From contig DATMEB010000071.1 of assembly GCA_035557095.1 (NCBI GenBank), positions 1 to 64,000 of the forward strand: a stretch of 64,000 nucleotides of DNA, read 5' to 3'. The stretch is from JALZDI01 sp035557095 (GTDB lineage Bacteria; Actinomycetota; Actinomycetes; Propionibacteriales; Nocardioidaceae). This document shows, one piece after another, positions 35,578-45,556 of the stretch (its first letter is position 1; each line of letters begins with the position of its first letter). The notes under the pieces are model-generated. The model saw only the letters and a program-made list of their open reading frames with translations, ran no database searches and had not been told where the DNA came from. Both the position numbers and the translations under genes were made by a program.

Positions 35578-37779
35578 TCAGTTGTCGGTGTTCTCGGGGT
35601 TGGCGGGGTCGTCCCCTGGTCCGGTTCCGCCCGCGGCCGCGGCGTGGACCGGTGCGCCGGACCCGCCGAGCGCCTGGGCCGCGGCGATGCTGGCGTGCGC
35701 GGCCTCGACGACCGCCTCGGCGGTGATCCCGAACTGGTCGTACAGGGTCGCGAAGTCGGCGGAGGCCCCGAAGTGCTCCAGGCTGACGCAGCGACCCGCG
35801 TCGCCGACGACCTCGCGCCATCCCTGCGACACCGCGGCCTCGACCGACACCCGGGGCTTGACCGCCGGCGGTATCACCGAGTCGCGGTAGTCGGCGTCCT
35901 GCTCGTCGAACCACTCCTTGCACGGCATCGAGACGACCCGGGCGCGGATGCCCTGGTCGGCGAGTGCGCGCTGCGCCTCGACCGCGAGCTGCACCTCCGA
36001 ACCGGTGCCGACCAGGACCACCTCCGGGTCGCCGCCGTCGGCCTCTCGCAGCACGTACGCGCCTCGCGACACCTGCTCGGTGGTGGCGAACCCGTCCGCA
36101 CCGCGCGGGAACGTCGGGACGTTCTGCCGGGTCAGGCAGAGCCCGGCGGGGCGGTCGTTGTGCTCGAGCACCGTCCGCCACGCGGCGACGGTCTCGTTGG
36201 CGTCCGCAGGGCGCACCACGTCGAGACCGGGGATCGCGCGCAGCGCGGCCAGGTGCTCGACCGGCTGGTGGGTGGGACCGTCCTCGCCGAGCCCGATCGA
36301 GTCGTGCGTCCAGACGTACGTCACCGGCAGCCGCATCAGCGCGGCCAGCCGCACCGCCGGGCGCATGTAGTCGCTGAAGATGAGGAACGTGCCGCCGTAC
36401 GGGCGGGTGCCGCCGTGCAGCGTGATGCCGTTGAGCACCGCGCCCATCCCGTGCTCGCGTACGCCGAAGTGCAGAACTCGGCCGTACTTGTCACCCTGGA
36501 ACTCCTTGGTCGAGTGCTCGGCCGGCACGAACGACGGCTCGCCCTTGGGCGTGGTGTTGTTGGACCCGGCCAGGTCGGCCGAGCCGCCCCACAGCTCCGG
36601 CAGCGCGGGCGCGATCGCCGACAACACGGCGCCGCCGGCCTTGCGGGTCGCGATGCCCTTCGCGTCGGCTTCGAACGTGGGCAGCGCGTCGTGCCAGCCC
36701 GGCGGCAGCCGGCGCTCGCGCAGCCGGTCGAACAGGTCGCGTCGTCGTCCCGCGTCGGCCGACCAGCGCTCGAACGCCTTGGTCCACTCCTCCTGCTCCG
36801 CCTTGCCGCGCTCGATCGCGCGACGGGTGAGGTCGAGCACGCCGCCAGAGACCTCGAACGTCCGGTCGGGGTCGAAACCGAGGATCTGCTTGGTGGCGGC
36901 GACCTCGTCGGCGCCGAGCGCGGCCCCGTGCGCCTTGCCGGTGTTCTGCGCGTGCGGTGCGGGCCAGCCGATGATCGTACGCAGCGAGATGAAGCTGGGC
37001 CGGCCGGTCTCCGCGCGGGCGGCCTGCAGAGCGTCCCACAGCGCCTGGACGTCCTCGCGGTAGCCGGTGCCACCGTGGGTCCAGTCGACGTGCTGGACGT
37101 GCCAGCCGTAGGCCGCGAAGCGCGCCGCGACGTCCTCGGAGAACGCGATGTTGGTGTCGTCCTCGATCGAGATCTTGTTGTCGTCGTAGATCAGCGTGAG
37201 GTTGCCCAGCTGCTGGTGGCCCGCGAGCGAGGAGGCCTCCGACGCGACGCCCTCCTCCATGTCGCCGTCGCTGGCGATCGCGTAGACGTGGTGGTCGAAC
37301 GGGCTCTCCCCCTGCGCCGCGTCGGGGTCGAGCAGCCCGCGCTCGCGGCGGGCCGCCATCGCCATGCCGACGGCGTTGCCCACGCCCTGGCCCAGGGGGC
37401 CGGTGGTGGTCTCGACGCCCGCGGTGTGGCCGTGCTCGGGGTGGCCCGGGGTCCGGCTGCCCCAGGTGCGCAGCGCCGCGAGGTCGTCGACCTCCAGCCC
37501 GTAGCCGGCGAGGAACAGCTGGATGTACAGGGTCAGGCTGGAGTGGCCCGCAGAGAGCACGAACCGGTCGCGTCCCGTCCAGTTCGGGTCGGCGGGGTTG
37601 TGCCGCATCAGCTTCTGGAAGAGCAGGTACGCCGCGGGCGCCAGTGCCATGGCCGTACCCGGGTGCCCGCTGCCGCACTTCTCGACGGCGTCCATGGCCA
37701 GGACGCGCACGGTGTCGACGGCCCGCTGGTCCTCGTCCGTCCACTCGAGCCGGTCGGGACCGGTGCTGACATCGCTCAC
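35578..37779 (-). CDS. tkt: Transketolase
   Basis: 733-aa thiamine-diphosphate enzyme transferring two-carbon units between sugar phosphates. N-terminal 'DAVEKCGSGHPGTAMALAP', the ThDP/Mg motif 'IASDGDMEEGVASEA...' with 'IYDDNKISIE', the pyrimidine-domain 'HFGVREHGMGAVLNG' with the catalytic Glu, and 'WTHDSIGLGEDGPTHQPVE' are all present. GTG start with GAGGGGAGC upstream. First gene of the minus-strand pentose phosphate operon; its promoter should lie in 37780-38032, shared with divergent ctaB. Confidence 0.98.
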   Translation of the reverse strand: MSDVSTGPDRLEWTDEDQRAVDTVRVLAMDAVEKCGSGHPGTAMALAPAAYLLFQKLMRHNPADPNWTGRDRFVLSAGHSSLTLYIQLFLAGYGLEVDDLAALRTWGSRTPGHPEHGHTAGVETTTGPLGQGVGNAVGMAMAARRERGLLDPDAAQGESPFDHHVYAIASDGDMEEGVASEASSLAGHQQLGNLTLIYDDNKISIEDDTNIAFSEDVAARFAAYGWHVQHVDWTHGGTGYREDVQALWDALQAARAETGRPSFISLRTIIGWPAPHAQNTGKAHGAALGADEVAATKQILGFDPDRTFEVSGGVLDLTRRAIERGKAEQEEWTKAFERWSADAGRRRDLFDRLRERRLPPGWHDALPTFEADAKGIATRKAGGAVLSAIAPALPELWGGSADLAGSNNTTPKGEPSFVPAEHSTKEFQGDKYGRVLHFGVREHGMGAVLNGITLHGGTRPYGGTFLIFSDYMRPAVRLAALMRLPVTYVWTHDSIGLGEDGPTHQPVEHLAALRAIPGLDVVRPADANETVAAWRTVLEHNDRPAGLCLTRQNVPTFPRGADGFATTEQVSRGAYVLREADGGDPEVVLVGTGSEVQLAVEAQRALADQGIRARVVSMPCKEWFDEQDADYRDSVIPPAVKPRVSVEAAVSQGWREVVGDAGRCVSLEHFGASADFATLYDQFGITAEAVVEAAHASIAAAQALGGSGAPVHAAAAGGTGPGDDPANPENTDN

Positions 37780-38032
37780 GTGCGTGTGCTCCCCTCTCGA
37801 TCACCCCGGATGCCGGGGTGGACGTCCACCATTGGTGAGACTACCCGTGGCTTTTGCCGGATGCGCCCCCTACGGGCCGCGCGTCACCGGCCTCTGCCCT
37901 GCGCGGTCGCAGGTGACTGTTCCCACAATGCCCGGCGAGGGTCGGCCGAGGTGTCGGGACTAGACTCGCCGCTAGTTGTGAGCCGGGGCCAAAACCGGCG
38001 TCCTGACAGCCATATCGCAGACTGAGGTACCC

Positions 38033-38992
38033 GTGACGGCCATCGACTCCCAGGCCTCCGTGCGCCCGCACGATGAGCCGGTCGCCTCGTCGTCGTCGCC
38101 CGGTGCCGGTGTCAAGGACGTCGTCTCCGCGTACGTCGCGCTGACGAAGCCCCGCATCATCGAGCTGCTGCTGCTCACCACCGTGCCGGTGATGTTCCTG
38201 GCCGAGCGCGGCGTTCCCGACCTGTGGCTGGTCGTCGCGACCGTCGTCGGCGGCACCCTGTCCGCCGGCTCGGCCAACGCCCTGAACTGCGTGCTCGACC
38301 GCGACATCGACGAGCGGATGCGGCGAACCCGCCGCCGGCCGCTCCCACGTCACCTGGTCGGCACGCGCGCTGCGCTGGTCTTCGGGCTCGCGCTGGGCGT
38401 CGTCTCGACCCTGTGGCTCGGACTGTTCGTCAACTGGCTGTCGTCGCTGCTGGCACTCACCGCCAACGTCTTCTACGTGCTCGGCTACACCCTGCTGCTG
38501 AAGCGGCGCACGTCGCAGAACATCGTCTGGGGCGGCGCCGCCGGATGCTTCCCGGCGCTGATCGGCTGGACCGCGGTCACCGGCAGCCTGGGCTGGGCGC
38601 CGGTCGTGCTGTTCGCGGTGGTCTTCTTCTGGACGCCGCCGCACTTCTGGTCGCTGGCGACGCGCTACCGCGACGACTACGCCGCGGCCGACGTGCCGAT
38701 GCTGCCGGTGGTGGCACCCGCCCGCCGGGTGACCGGCGAGATCGTGGCGTACACCTGGGCGACGGTGGCAACGTCGCTGCTGCTGTGGCCGGTGGCCGGC
38801 ACCGGACTGTTCTACCCCGTCGTCGCGGTCGCGCTGGGCCTTCCGTTCCTGGTCGAGGCGCACCTGCTGCACCGCAGGGCCCGAGGCGGCTACCACCTCA
38901 CCACGATGCACCCGATGCGCCTGTTCCACGGGTCGAACTTCTACCTGGCGCTGCTGTTCCTCGCGGTCGCGATCGACCCGCTGTTCACCTGA
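38033..38992 (+). CDS. ctaB: Protoheme IX farnesyltransferase (heme O synthase)
   Basis: 319-aa integral membrane prenyltransferase converting heme b to heme O for cytochrome oxidase. Eight or nine hydrophobic helices are evident. The allylic-diphosphate site is 'NALNCVLDRDIDERMRRTRRRPLP', the second aspartate site is in 'RDDYAAADVPMLPVV', and the start is 'VALTKPRIIELLLLTTVP'. GTG start. It is divergent from tkt, and its 3' end overlaps the 3' end of convergent ctaA by 52 bases, so the last 17 codons are double-coded. Confidence 0.96.
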   Translation: MTAIDSQASVRPHDEPVASSSSPGAGVKDVVSAYVALTKPRIIELLLLTTVPVMFLAERGVPDLWLVVATVVGGTLSAGSANALNCVLDRDIDERMRRTRRRPLPRHLVGTRAALVFGLALGVVSTLWLGLFVNWLSSLLALTANVFYVLGYTLLLKRRTSQNIVWGGAAGCFPALIGWTAVTGSLGWAPVVLFAVVFFWTPPHFWSLATRYRDDYAAADVPMLPVVAPARRVTGEIVAYTWATVATSLLLWPVAGTGLFYPVVAVALGLPFLVEAHLLHRRARGGYHLTTMHPMRLFHGSNFYLALLFLAVAIDPLFT

Positions 38993-39915
38993 CCTGGTGC
39001 CGCGGCACGCGTCGACACCAGCAGCCAGGTCGCGCTCGCGGTGAGCAGTGCCGCGCCCAGCAGATGCAGCCCCACGAGCAGCACGGGCAGGTCACGCACG
39101 TACTGCGTGAACCCGACCGCGCCCTGCGCCACCTCCACCGCGAGCAGGGTCACGGCGGCCCGGCGCACGTCGCGCGGGGCGCCGAGGCGGTACGCCGCGA
39201 CCAGCGCGACGAGTGTCAGCGCGACCAGCAGGTAGACGGCGGCGGCGTGGACGTGGCTCACGACCTGCGGGTCGAGCCCGTTGCGCACGACGAACACCCG
39301 GTCGCCGGCCAGGTCCTCGGGCTCGAGGTGCCCGGCGTGTGGTCCGGCGCCGGTGACGACGGTGCCGAGGTAGAGCACCACGAACGTCGTGACGAGGATC
39401 GCGACGGCGACCCGGCTCAATAGGTGTCCTGTGGTGAAGGCCGCAGTGTGGTTGAGGCCGCCAGCGTCTGCAGTGTCGTTGTACACCATGCGGAGGAACA
39501 GCACGGACAGGGCGATCATGGCCATCGACAGCATCAGGTGCAGCGACACGATCCACGGGTTCAGGTCGGTCAGCACGGTCACACCGCCGATCACGGCCTG
39601 GCCCGGGATCCCCAGTGCGAGCACGGTCGCCAGCACCCGCAGCGTGCGGTGCCGTGGCCGGTACCGCATCGCCGCGACCCAGGTCGCGACCGCGACGGCG
39701 ACCAGCACGAACGTCATCATCCGGTTGCCGAACTCGATCGCGCCGTGCAGCCCGAGCTCACCGTGCGGCACGAACGACTGCTCGGTGCAGCGCGGCCAGG
39801 TCGGGCATCCGAGGCCGGAGCCGCTGAGCCGCACCGCACCGCCGGTCACCACGATGCCGATGTTGCCCAGCAGTGTGGCCACACCGAGTGGTCTCAGCCA
39901 CTGAGCGGTCTGCAC
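38941..39915 (-). CDS. ctaA: Heme A synthase (COX15/CtaA)
   Basis: 324-aa eight-helix membrane enzyme oxidising heme O to heme A. Heme-ligand histidines appear in helix contexts 'GAIEFGNRMMTF' (His just before), 'WIVSLHLMLSMAMIAL', 'QVVSHVHAAAVYLL' and 'LPVLLVGLHLLGAALL'. A cysteine pair lies in the first outer loop (GLGCPTWPRC). GTG start with AGGTGG upstream. It follows the ABC permease by ten bases on the same strand and converges with ctaB, overlapping it. Confidence 0.93.
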   Translation of the reverse strand: MQTAQWLRPLGVATLLGNIGIVVTGGAVRLSGSGLGCPTWPRCTEQSFVPHGELGLHGAIEFGNRMMTFVLVAVAVATWVAAMRYRPRHRTLRVLATVLALGIPGQAVIGGVTVLTDLNPWIVSLHLMLSMAMIALSVLFLRMVYNDTADAGGLNHTAAFTTGHLLSRVAVAILVTTFVVLYLGTVVTGAGPHAGHLEPEDLAGDRVFVVRNGLDPQVVSHVHAAAVYLLVALTLVALVAAYRLGAPRDVRRAAVTLLAVEVAQGAVGFTQYVRDLPVLLVGLHLLGAALLTASATWLLVSTRAAAPGQVNSGSIATARNSSAR

Positions 39916-39925
39916 TACAGGCCAC

Positions 39926-40692
39926 CTAATCCCATTTGAACGTCCGCGCGGTCAGCATGCCGCCGAGCGCGGCCCAGAACACCAGCACGCCGATCTGCAG
40001 CCACGGCACGTGTCCCGCGGTCAGCGAGTCGCGCAGACCCGAGCCGAGCGCGCCGGAGGGCAGGTGCTCGAGGACCCACCCGGCCTCGCCGTACGCCGAC
40101 GCCGGCGCGACCACGCCGCCGCCGATCAGGAGGACGACGTAGACCAGGTTGGCCGCGGCCAGGGTGGCCTCGGCACGCAGCATGCCGGCCATCAGCAGCC
40201 CGAGCGCCGCGAACGCCGCCGTGCCGGTGAGTACGCACAGCACCGCGCCGACCAGGCCGGCGGGCCCGAGCTCCGGTCGCCAGCCGGCCAGGGCTGCGAC
40301 GGTGCCGATGACCACGAACTGCACCAGCTGCACCGCGAACAGCGCCAGGACCTTGCCGGCCAGCAGCCCGGTGCGCGGCAGCGGCGACGACCCGAGCCGC
40401 TTCAGCACGCCGTACCTGCGCTCGAAGCCGGTCGCGATCGCCAGCGACGTGAACGACGTGGACATCACCGCCAGCGCAAGCACGCCGGGCGTGAGAACCT
40501 GCACCGGGTCGGAGCCGGTGAGGTCGAAGTGCGCGGCGGCGTAGATCCCGGCCACCAGCACGATCAGCGGGATGACGACGGCAAGCACGAGCTGCTCGCC
40601 GTTGCGGAGCAGCAGGCGGGTCTCCATCGCGGTCTGTGCGGCGACCATCCGAGGCAGCGGCGCGGCACCCGGGTGGGGGGCGAACGTCTGGC

Positions 40693-40696
<4 letters not shown>
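39926..40696 (-). CDS. ABC-2 type transporter permease
   Basis: 256-aa permease with about six hydrophobic helices and the ABC-2 'PLPRTGLLAGKVLALFAVQLVQF' region typical of drug/polymer/heme-type exporters. GTG at 40696 overlaps the ATPase stop (GTGA); the longer frame is rejected as it lies inside the ATPase gene. It sits between its ATPase and ctaA. A similar ABC-ctaA pairing is known in mycobacteria (Rv1456c-Rv1458c region, from memory). The substrate is unknown; a link to heme or cytochrome maturation is suggested only by position. Confidence 0.88.
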
Positions 40697-41615
<919 letters not shown>

Positions 41616-41616
<1 letters not shown>

Positions 41617-41628
41617 GCCCCGAGTCTA
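41616..41628 (-). promoter_or_regulatory. Probable leaderless promoter of the ABC ATPase-permease-ctaA operon
   Basis: On the minus strand TAGACT (41628-41623) is six bases before the GTG start. No ribosome binding site is present. Confidence 0.5.
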
Positions 41629-41729
41629 GGTACGCCGCGGGCGCCGGCCGACGCCGGGCGGAGGCCCGCTCTGCTGACCGAAATGTCCAAGTAAGGGGAG
41701 CCTTCGTTGAACGGCTCGGGGGTAATAAG

Positions 41730-41745
41730 ACAACATAGGTGTTGT
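41730..41745. promoter_or_regulatory. SufR operator, ACAAC-N6-GTTGT
   Basis: ACAAC-ATAGGT-GTTGT is a perfect inverted repeat matching the CAAC-N6-GTTG pattern reported for SufR in cyanobacteria and Streptomyces. It overlaps the proposed sufR GTG (41744) and follows an AT-rich TAATAA (41723-41728). Autorepression of the suf operon by [4Fe-4S]-SufR is the expected logic. Confidence 0.8.
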
Positions 41746-42499
41746 GAAAACACCAGGCGTAGCCCCGGTGGGCTCGCCCCGCATCGAACACAGCGTCGAG
41801 CACGGTGCGGCGGGCGCACCGACCGATGACGCGCCCACGCGCGAGCGCGTGGCGCACACCATCCTGCAGAACGGCCCGTCGACCGCGGCCAACCTCGCAG
41901 AGCGGCTCGACCTGACGCCGGCCGCGATCCGTCGCCATCTCGAGCAGCTGGTCGACGAGGGCCTGATCGAGGCGCGCGAGCCGCGCGTCTACGGCCACCG
42001 CGGCCGCGGCCGCCCGGCCAAGGTGTTCGTGGCCACCGACGCGGGCCGCGACGCCTTCTACCAGGCCTACGACGACCTCGCGGTGTCCGCGCTGCGCTTC
42101 CTGGCCGAGAACGGCGGCGACGCCGCCGTCGAGGCGTTCGCCCGGCGCCGGGTCGCCGAGCTCGAGGAGCGCTACGCTCCCTCGGTCTCCTCGGCCGAGG
42201 AGGGCGAGAAGGCCCAGGTGCTGGCCGACGCCCTGACCGAGGACGGCTACGCTGCGTCGGTCCGGGACGCCCAGACCGGTCTGCAGCTGTGCCAGCACAA
42301 CTGCCCGGTGGCCCACGTGGCCGCCGAGTTCCCCCAGCTTTGCGAGGCCGAGACGGAGGTGTTCGCCCGCCTGCTGGGGCGGCACGTCCAGCGCCTCGCG
42401 ACCATCGCCCACGGCGATGGCGTGTGCACCACCCACGTGCCCGACACATCAGCCGTGCGGGCACGGTCCACCCCGACCGGGAGGAAAACCACCCCATGA
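41744..42499 (+). CDS. sufR: Iron-sulfur cluster-sensing repressor SufR
   Basis: 251-aa transcriptional repressor of the suf operon. The N-terminal winged helix (about 35-95: 'NLAERLDLTPAAIRRHLEQL', then the 'GRGRPAKVF' wing) is followed by a C-terminal region with cysteines C183, C187, C200 and C228 that can hold an Fe-S cluster. The start is uncertain because GTG 41744 lies inside the operator; GTG 41768 is an alternative. The stop overlaps the sufB ATG (ATGA), coupling regulator and target. Confidence 0.9.
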   Translation: MKTPGVAPVGSPRIEHSVEHGAAGAPTDDAPTRERVAHTILQNGPSTAANLAERLDLTPAAIRRHLEQLVDEGLIEAREPRVYGHRGRGRPAKVFVATDAGRDAFYQAYDDLAVSALRFLAENGGDAAVEAFARRRVAELEERYAPSVSSAEEGEKAQVLADALTEDGYAASVRDAQTGLQLCQHNCPVAHVAAEFPQLCEAETEVFARLLGRHVQRLATIAHGDGVCTTHVPDTSAVRARSTPTGRKTTP

Positions 42500-43908
42500 C
42501 GACCACTGCTCACCCCGAGCTCGAAGGCTTCGGCAACTACGAGTACGGCTGGTCCGACTCCGACACCGCCGGTGCCACCGCCCAGCGCGGCCTGTCCGAG
42601 GACGTCGTACGCGACATCTCGGGGAAGAAGGACGAGCCGGAGTGGATGCTCGACCTGAGGCTGAAGGGCCACAAGCTGTTCGGCCGCAAGCCCATGCCCA
42701 CCTGGGGCGCCGAGCTCGGCGACATCGACTTCGACAACATCAAGTACTTCGTCCGGTCGACCGAGAAGCAGGCCACGAGCTGGGACGAGCTGCCCGAGGA
42801 CATCAAGAACACCTACGACAAGCTGGGCATCCCCGAGGCGGAGAAGCAGCGGCTGGTCGCCGGTGTCGCGGCGCAGTACGAGTCCGAGGTCGTCTACCAC
42901 CAGATCCGTGAGGACCTCGAGCAGCAGGGTGTGCTGTTCCTCGACACCGACACGGCCCTGCGCGAGCACCCGGAGATCTTCCGCGAGTACTTCGGCACCG
43001 TGATCCCGGTCGGCGACAACAAGTTCGCCTCGCTCAACACCGCGGTGTGGTCCGGCGGGTCGTTCATCTACGTGCCCAAGGGCGTGCAGGTCGACATCCC
43101 GCTGCAGGCGTACTTCCGCATCAACACCGAGAACATGGGGCAGTTCGAGCGCACGCTGATCATCGTCGACGAGGACGCCTACGTGCACTACGTCGAGGGC
43201 TGCACGGCGCCGATCTACAGCTCCGACTCCCTGCACTCGGCCGTGGTCGAGATCGTGGTGAAGAAGGGCGGGCGCTGCCGCTACACGACCATCCAGAACT
43301 GGTCGAACAACGTCTACAACCTGGTCACCAAGCGGGCCACCTGCGAGGCCGGCGCGACCATGGAGTGGGTCGACGGCAACATCGGCTCGAAGGTGACGAT
43401 GAAGTACCCCGCCATCTACCTCATGGGCGAGCACGCCAAGGGCGAGACGCTCTCGGTCGCGTTCGCCGGCGAGGGGCAGCACCAGGACGCCGGGGCCAAG
43501 ATGGTGCACGCGGCGCCGCACACGTCCTCGTCGATCATCTCCAAGTCCGTGGCACGCGGCGGCGGTCGCACGTCGTACCGCGGCCTGGTGCAGGTCGAGG
43601 ACGGCGCGCACCACTCGGCCAGCACGGTCAAGTGCGACGCCCTGCTGGTCGACCAGGTCAGCCGCTCCGACACCTACCCGTACGTCGACGTGCGCGAGGA
43701 CGACGTCTCCATGGGCCACGAGGCCACGGTCTCGCGGGTCAGCGACGACCAGCTCTTCTACCTGATGAGCCGCGGGCTCGACGAGGACGAGGCGATGGCG
43801 ATGATCGTGCGCGGCTTCATCGAGCCGATCGCGCGCGAGCTGCCGATGGAGTACGCCCTGGAGCTCAACCGGCTGATCGAGCTGCAGATGGAAGGCGCCG
43901 TCGGCTGA
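42496..43908 (+). CDS. sufB: Fe-S cluster scaffold protein SufB
   Basis: 470-aa core of the SufBCD scaffold on which Fe-S clusters are assembled. Conserved stretches include 'SGGSFIYVPKGVQVDIPLQAYFRIN', 'YVEGCTAPIYS', the proposed cluster and sulfur-accepting cysteine in 'STVKCDALL', and 'MSRGLDEDEAMAMIVRGF'. ATG overlaps the sufR stop. No intein is present, unlike some mycobacterial SufB proteins. The stop overlaps sufD by one base. Confidence 0.98.
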   Translation: MTTTAHPELEGFGNYEYGWSDSDTAGATAQRGLSEDVVRDISGKKDEPEWMLDLRLKGHKLFGRKPMPTWGAELGDIDFDNIKYFVRSTEKQATSWDELPEDIKNTYDKLGIPEAEKQRLVAGVAAQYESEVVYHQIREDLEQQGVLFLDTDTALREHPEIFREYFGTVIPVGDNKFASLNTAVWSGGSFIYVPKGVQVDIPLQAYFRINTENMGQFERTLIIVDEDAYVHYVEGCTAPIYSSDSLHSAVVEIVVKKGGRCRYTTIQNWSNNVYNLVTKRATCEAGATMEWVDGNIGSKVTMKYPAIYLMGEHAKGETLSVAFAGEGQHQDAGAKMVHAAPHTSSSIISKSVARGGGRTSYRGLVQVEDGAHHSASTVKCDALLVDQVSRSDTYPYVDVREDDVSMGHEATVSRVSDDQLFYLMSRGLDEDEAMAMIVRGFIEPIARELPMEYALELNRLIELQMEGAVG

Positions 43909-45161
43909 TGACGATCGCCTCCGCAGACCGTCCGTCGACCAGCACAGCGTCCGACAACGAAGGTGACCCCGTAGTGAACAACGTCCAGTCCGCCGTGGAG
44001 CAGGTGGCCAGCCACCTGCATCCGCGCGGTTCTTTCGACCTCGACGACCACGCGGTCCCGACCGGCCGCGAGGAGGTATGGCGGTTCACCCCGGTGAAGC
44101 GGCTCAAGGGCCTGCACAACGGGAAGTTCACCGCAGACGGCAAGATCGTCGTCGATGTCGACTCGCCCTCCGAGGTGCGGATCGAGTCGGTCGACCGGAC
44201 CGACTCGCGGCTCGGATCGATCTACACCCCCAACGACCGGGTCAGTGCCCAGGCGTGGAACTCGTTCAGCCAGGCGACTGTGGTCACGATTCCCTCCGAG
44301 GTGGTCCCCGACCACCCGGTGGTGATCAGCGTGCGCGGTGAGACCGACGGCGACCAGGCGTCGTTCGGGCATCTGTTCGTCGACGTCGAGCCGCACGCCT
44401 CGGCCACACTCGTGATCGACCACCAGGGTCACGCGGTCATGGCCTCCAACGTCGAGGTGCGCGTGGGCGACGGCGCCCAGGTGACCATGGTCTCGGTCCA
44501 GGACTGGGACGACGACGCCGTTCACATCGCGCACCAGCACGCCCAGGTCGGCCGTGACGCCGCGTACAAGCAGGTCGTGGTCAGCTTCGGAGGCGACCTG
44601 GTGCGGCTGAGCTCCTCGGTCGACTACGCCGGACCCGGCGGTGAGGTCGAGATGCTGGGCCTCTACTTCGCCGACGCCGGTCAGCACCTCGAGCACCGGC
44701 TGTTCGTCGACCACAACGCACCGCACACCAAGAGCAACGTGGAGTACAAGGGCGCGTTGCAGGGCCAGGGCGCGCATGCGGTCTGGATCGGCGACGTGCT
44801 GATCCGCAAGGTCGCCGAGGGCATCGACACCTACGAGTCCAACCGCAACCTCGTGCTCACCGACGGCGCCCGCGCCGACTCGGTCCCCAACCTGGAGATC
44901 GAGACCGGGGAGATCGAGGGCGCGGGCCACGCGTCCACCACAGGCCGCTTCGACGACGAGCAGCTGTTCTACCTGCAGAGCCGCGGGGTCGCCGAGGACG
45001 AGGCGCGGCGTCTGGTGGTGCACGGCTTCTTCGCCGACATCATCCGCCGGATCGGCATCCGCGAGGTCGAGGACCGGTTGCTCACGGCGGTCGAGGCCGA
45101 GCTGGCCAAGACCGTGGGCTTGCCGCCCGCGACCGCGGTTACTCGCCAGGGGGAGCGCTGA
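43908..45161 (+). CDS. sufD: Fe-S cluster assembly protein SufD
   Basis: 417-aa SufB paralogue forming SufBC2D. Core beta-helix region, 'HNAPHTKSNVEYKGALQGQ' and the C-terminal 'LQSRGVAEDEARRLVVHGFF' are typical. The start shares the sufB stop (TGATG); GTG at 43974 with GAAGGTG upstream, giving an N-terminus nearer to 'NNVQSAVEQ', is a plausible alternative. Followed three bases later by a Rieske ferredoxin gene. Confidence 0.95.
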   Translation: MTIASADRPSTSTASDNEGDPVVNNVQSAVEQVASHLHPRGSFDLDDHAVPTGREEVWRFTPVKRLKGLHNGKFTADGKIVVDVDSPSEVRIESVDRTDSRLGSIYTPNDRVSAQAWNSFSQATVVTIPSEVVPDHPVVISVRGETDGDQASFGHLFVDVEPHASATLVIDHQGHAVMASNVEVRVGDGAQVTMVSVQDWDDDAVHIAHQHAQVGRDAAYKQVVVSFGGDLVRLSSSVDYAGPGGEVEMLGLYFADAGQHLEHRLFVDHNAPHTKSNVEYKGALQGQGAHAVWIGDVLIRKVAEGIDTYESNRNLVLTDGARADSVPNLEIETGEIEGAGHASTTGRFDDEQLFYLQSRGVAEDEARRLVVHGFFADIIRRIGIREVEDRLLTAVEAELAKTVGLPPATAVTRQGER

Positions 45162-45164
45162 CCC

Positions 45165-45500
45165 GTGGCGGCCGACATGACACGCGTCGCGGCGCTGAGC
45201 GACATTCCGGAGGGCGGCACCCTCGCGGTCGAGGTCGACGGTGTCGAGGTCGCGCTCGTCCGCACCTCCGAGGAGGTGTTCGCGATCCACGACGAGTGCT
45301 CGCACGCGTCCATCGCGCTCAGCGAGGGCGAAGTCGAGGGCTGCGAGATCGAGTGCTGGCTGCACGGCTCGATGTTCGACCTGCGCACGGGCAAGCCGAC
45401 CAACCTCCCGGCGACCGAGCCGGTGCCGATCTACCCGTGCAAGGTCGACGGAGACGAGGTCTACGTCGACGTGCACAACCCGCTGAGCACAGCGAGCTGA
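45165..45500 (+). CDS. Rieske-type ferredoxin in the suf operon
   Basis: 111-aa soluble Rieske [2Fe-2S] protein resembling the small ferredoxin of aromatic dioxygenases. Cluster ligands are 'ECSHASIALSEG' (CxH) and 'ECWLHGSMF' (CxxH). It lies between sufD and sufC, as in Streptomyces, and may deliver electrons to the Suf scaffold or be an early client; this is inferred from position. GTG start. Confidence 0.9.
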   Translation: MAADMTRVAALSDIPEGGTLAVEVDGVEVALVRTSEEVFAIHDECSHASIALSEGEVEGCEIECWLHGSMFDLRTGKPTNLPATEPVPIYPCKVDGDEVYVDVHNPLSTAS

Positions 45501-45556
45501 GACAGAATCCCGACTGAATCCCGACCAGCCGAACGAAAGATACGGAGCCTGACCAC

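Noticed and set aside
42496..43908. Intein inside sufB
   Set aside because: SufB is continuous and of normal length; no splicing-domain sequence interrupts it.
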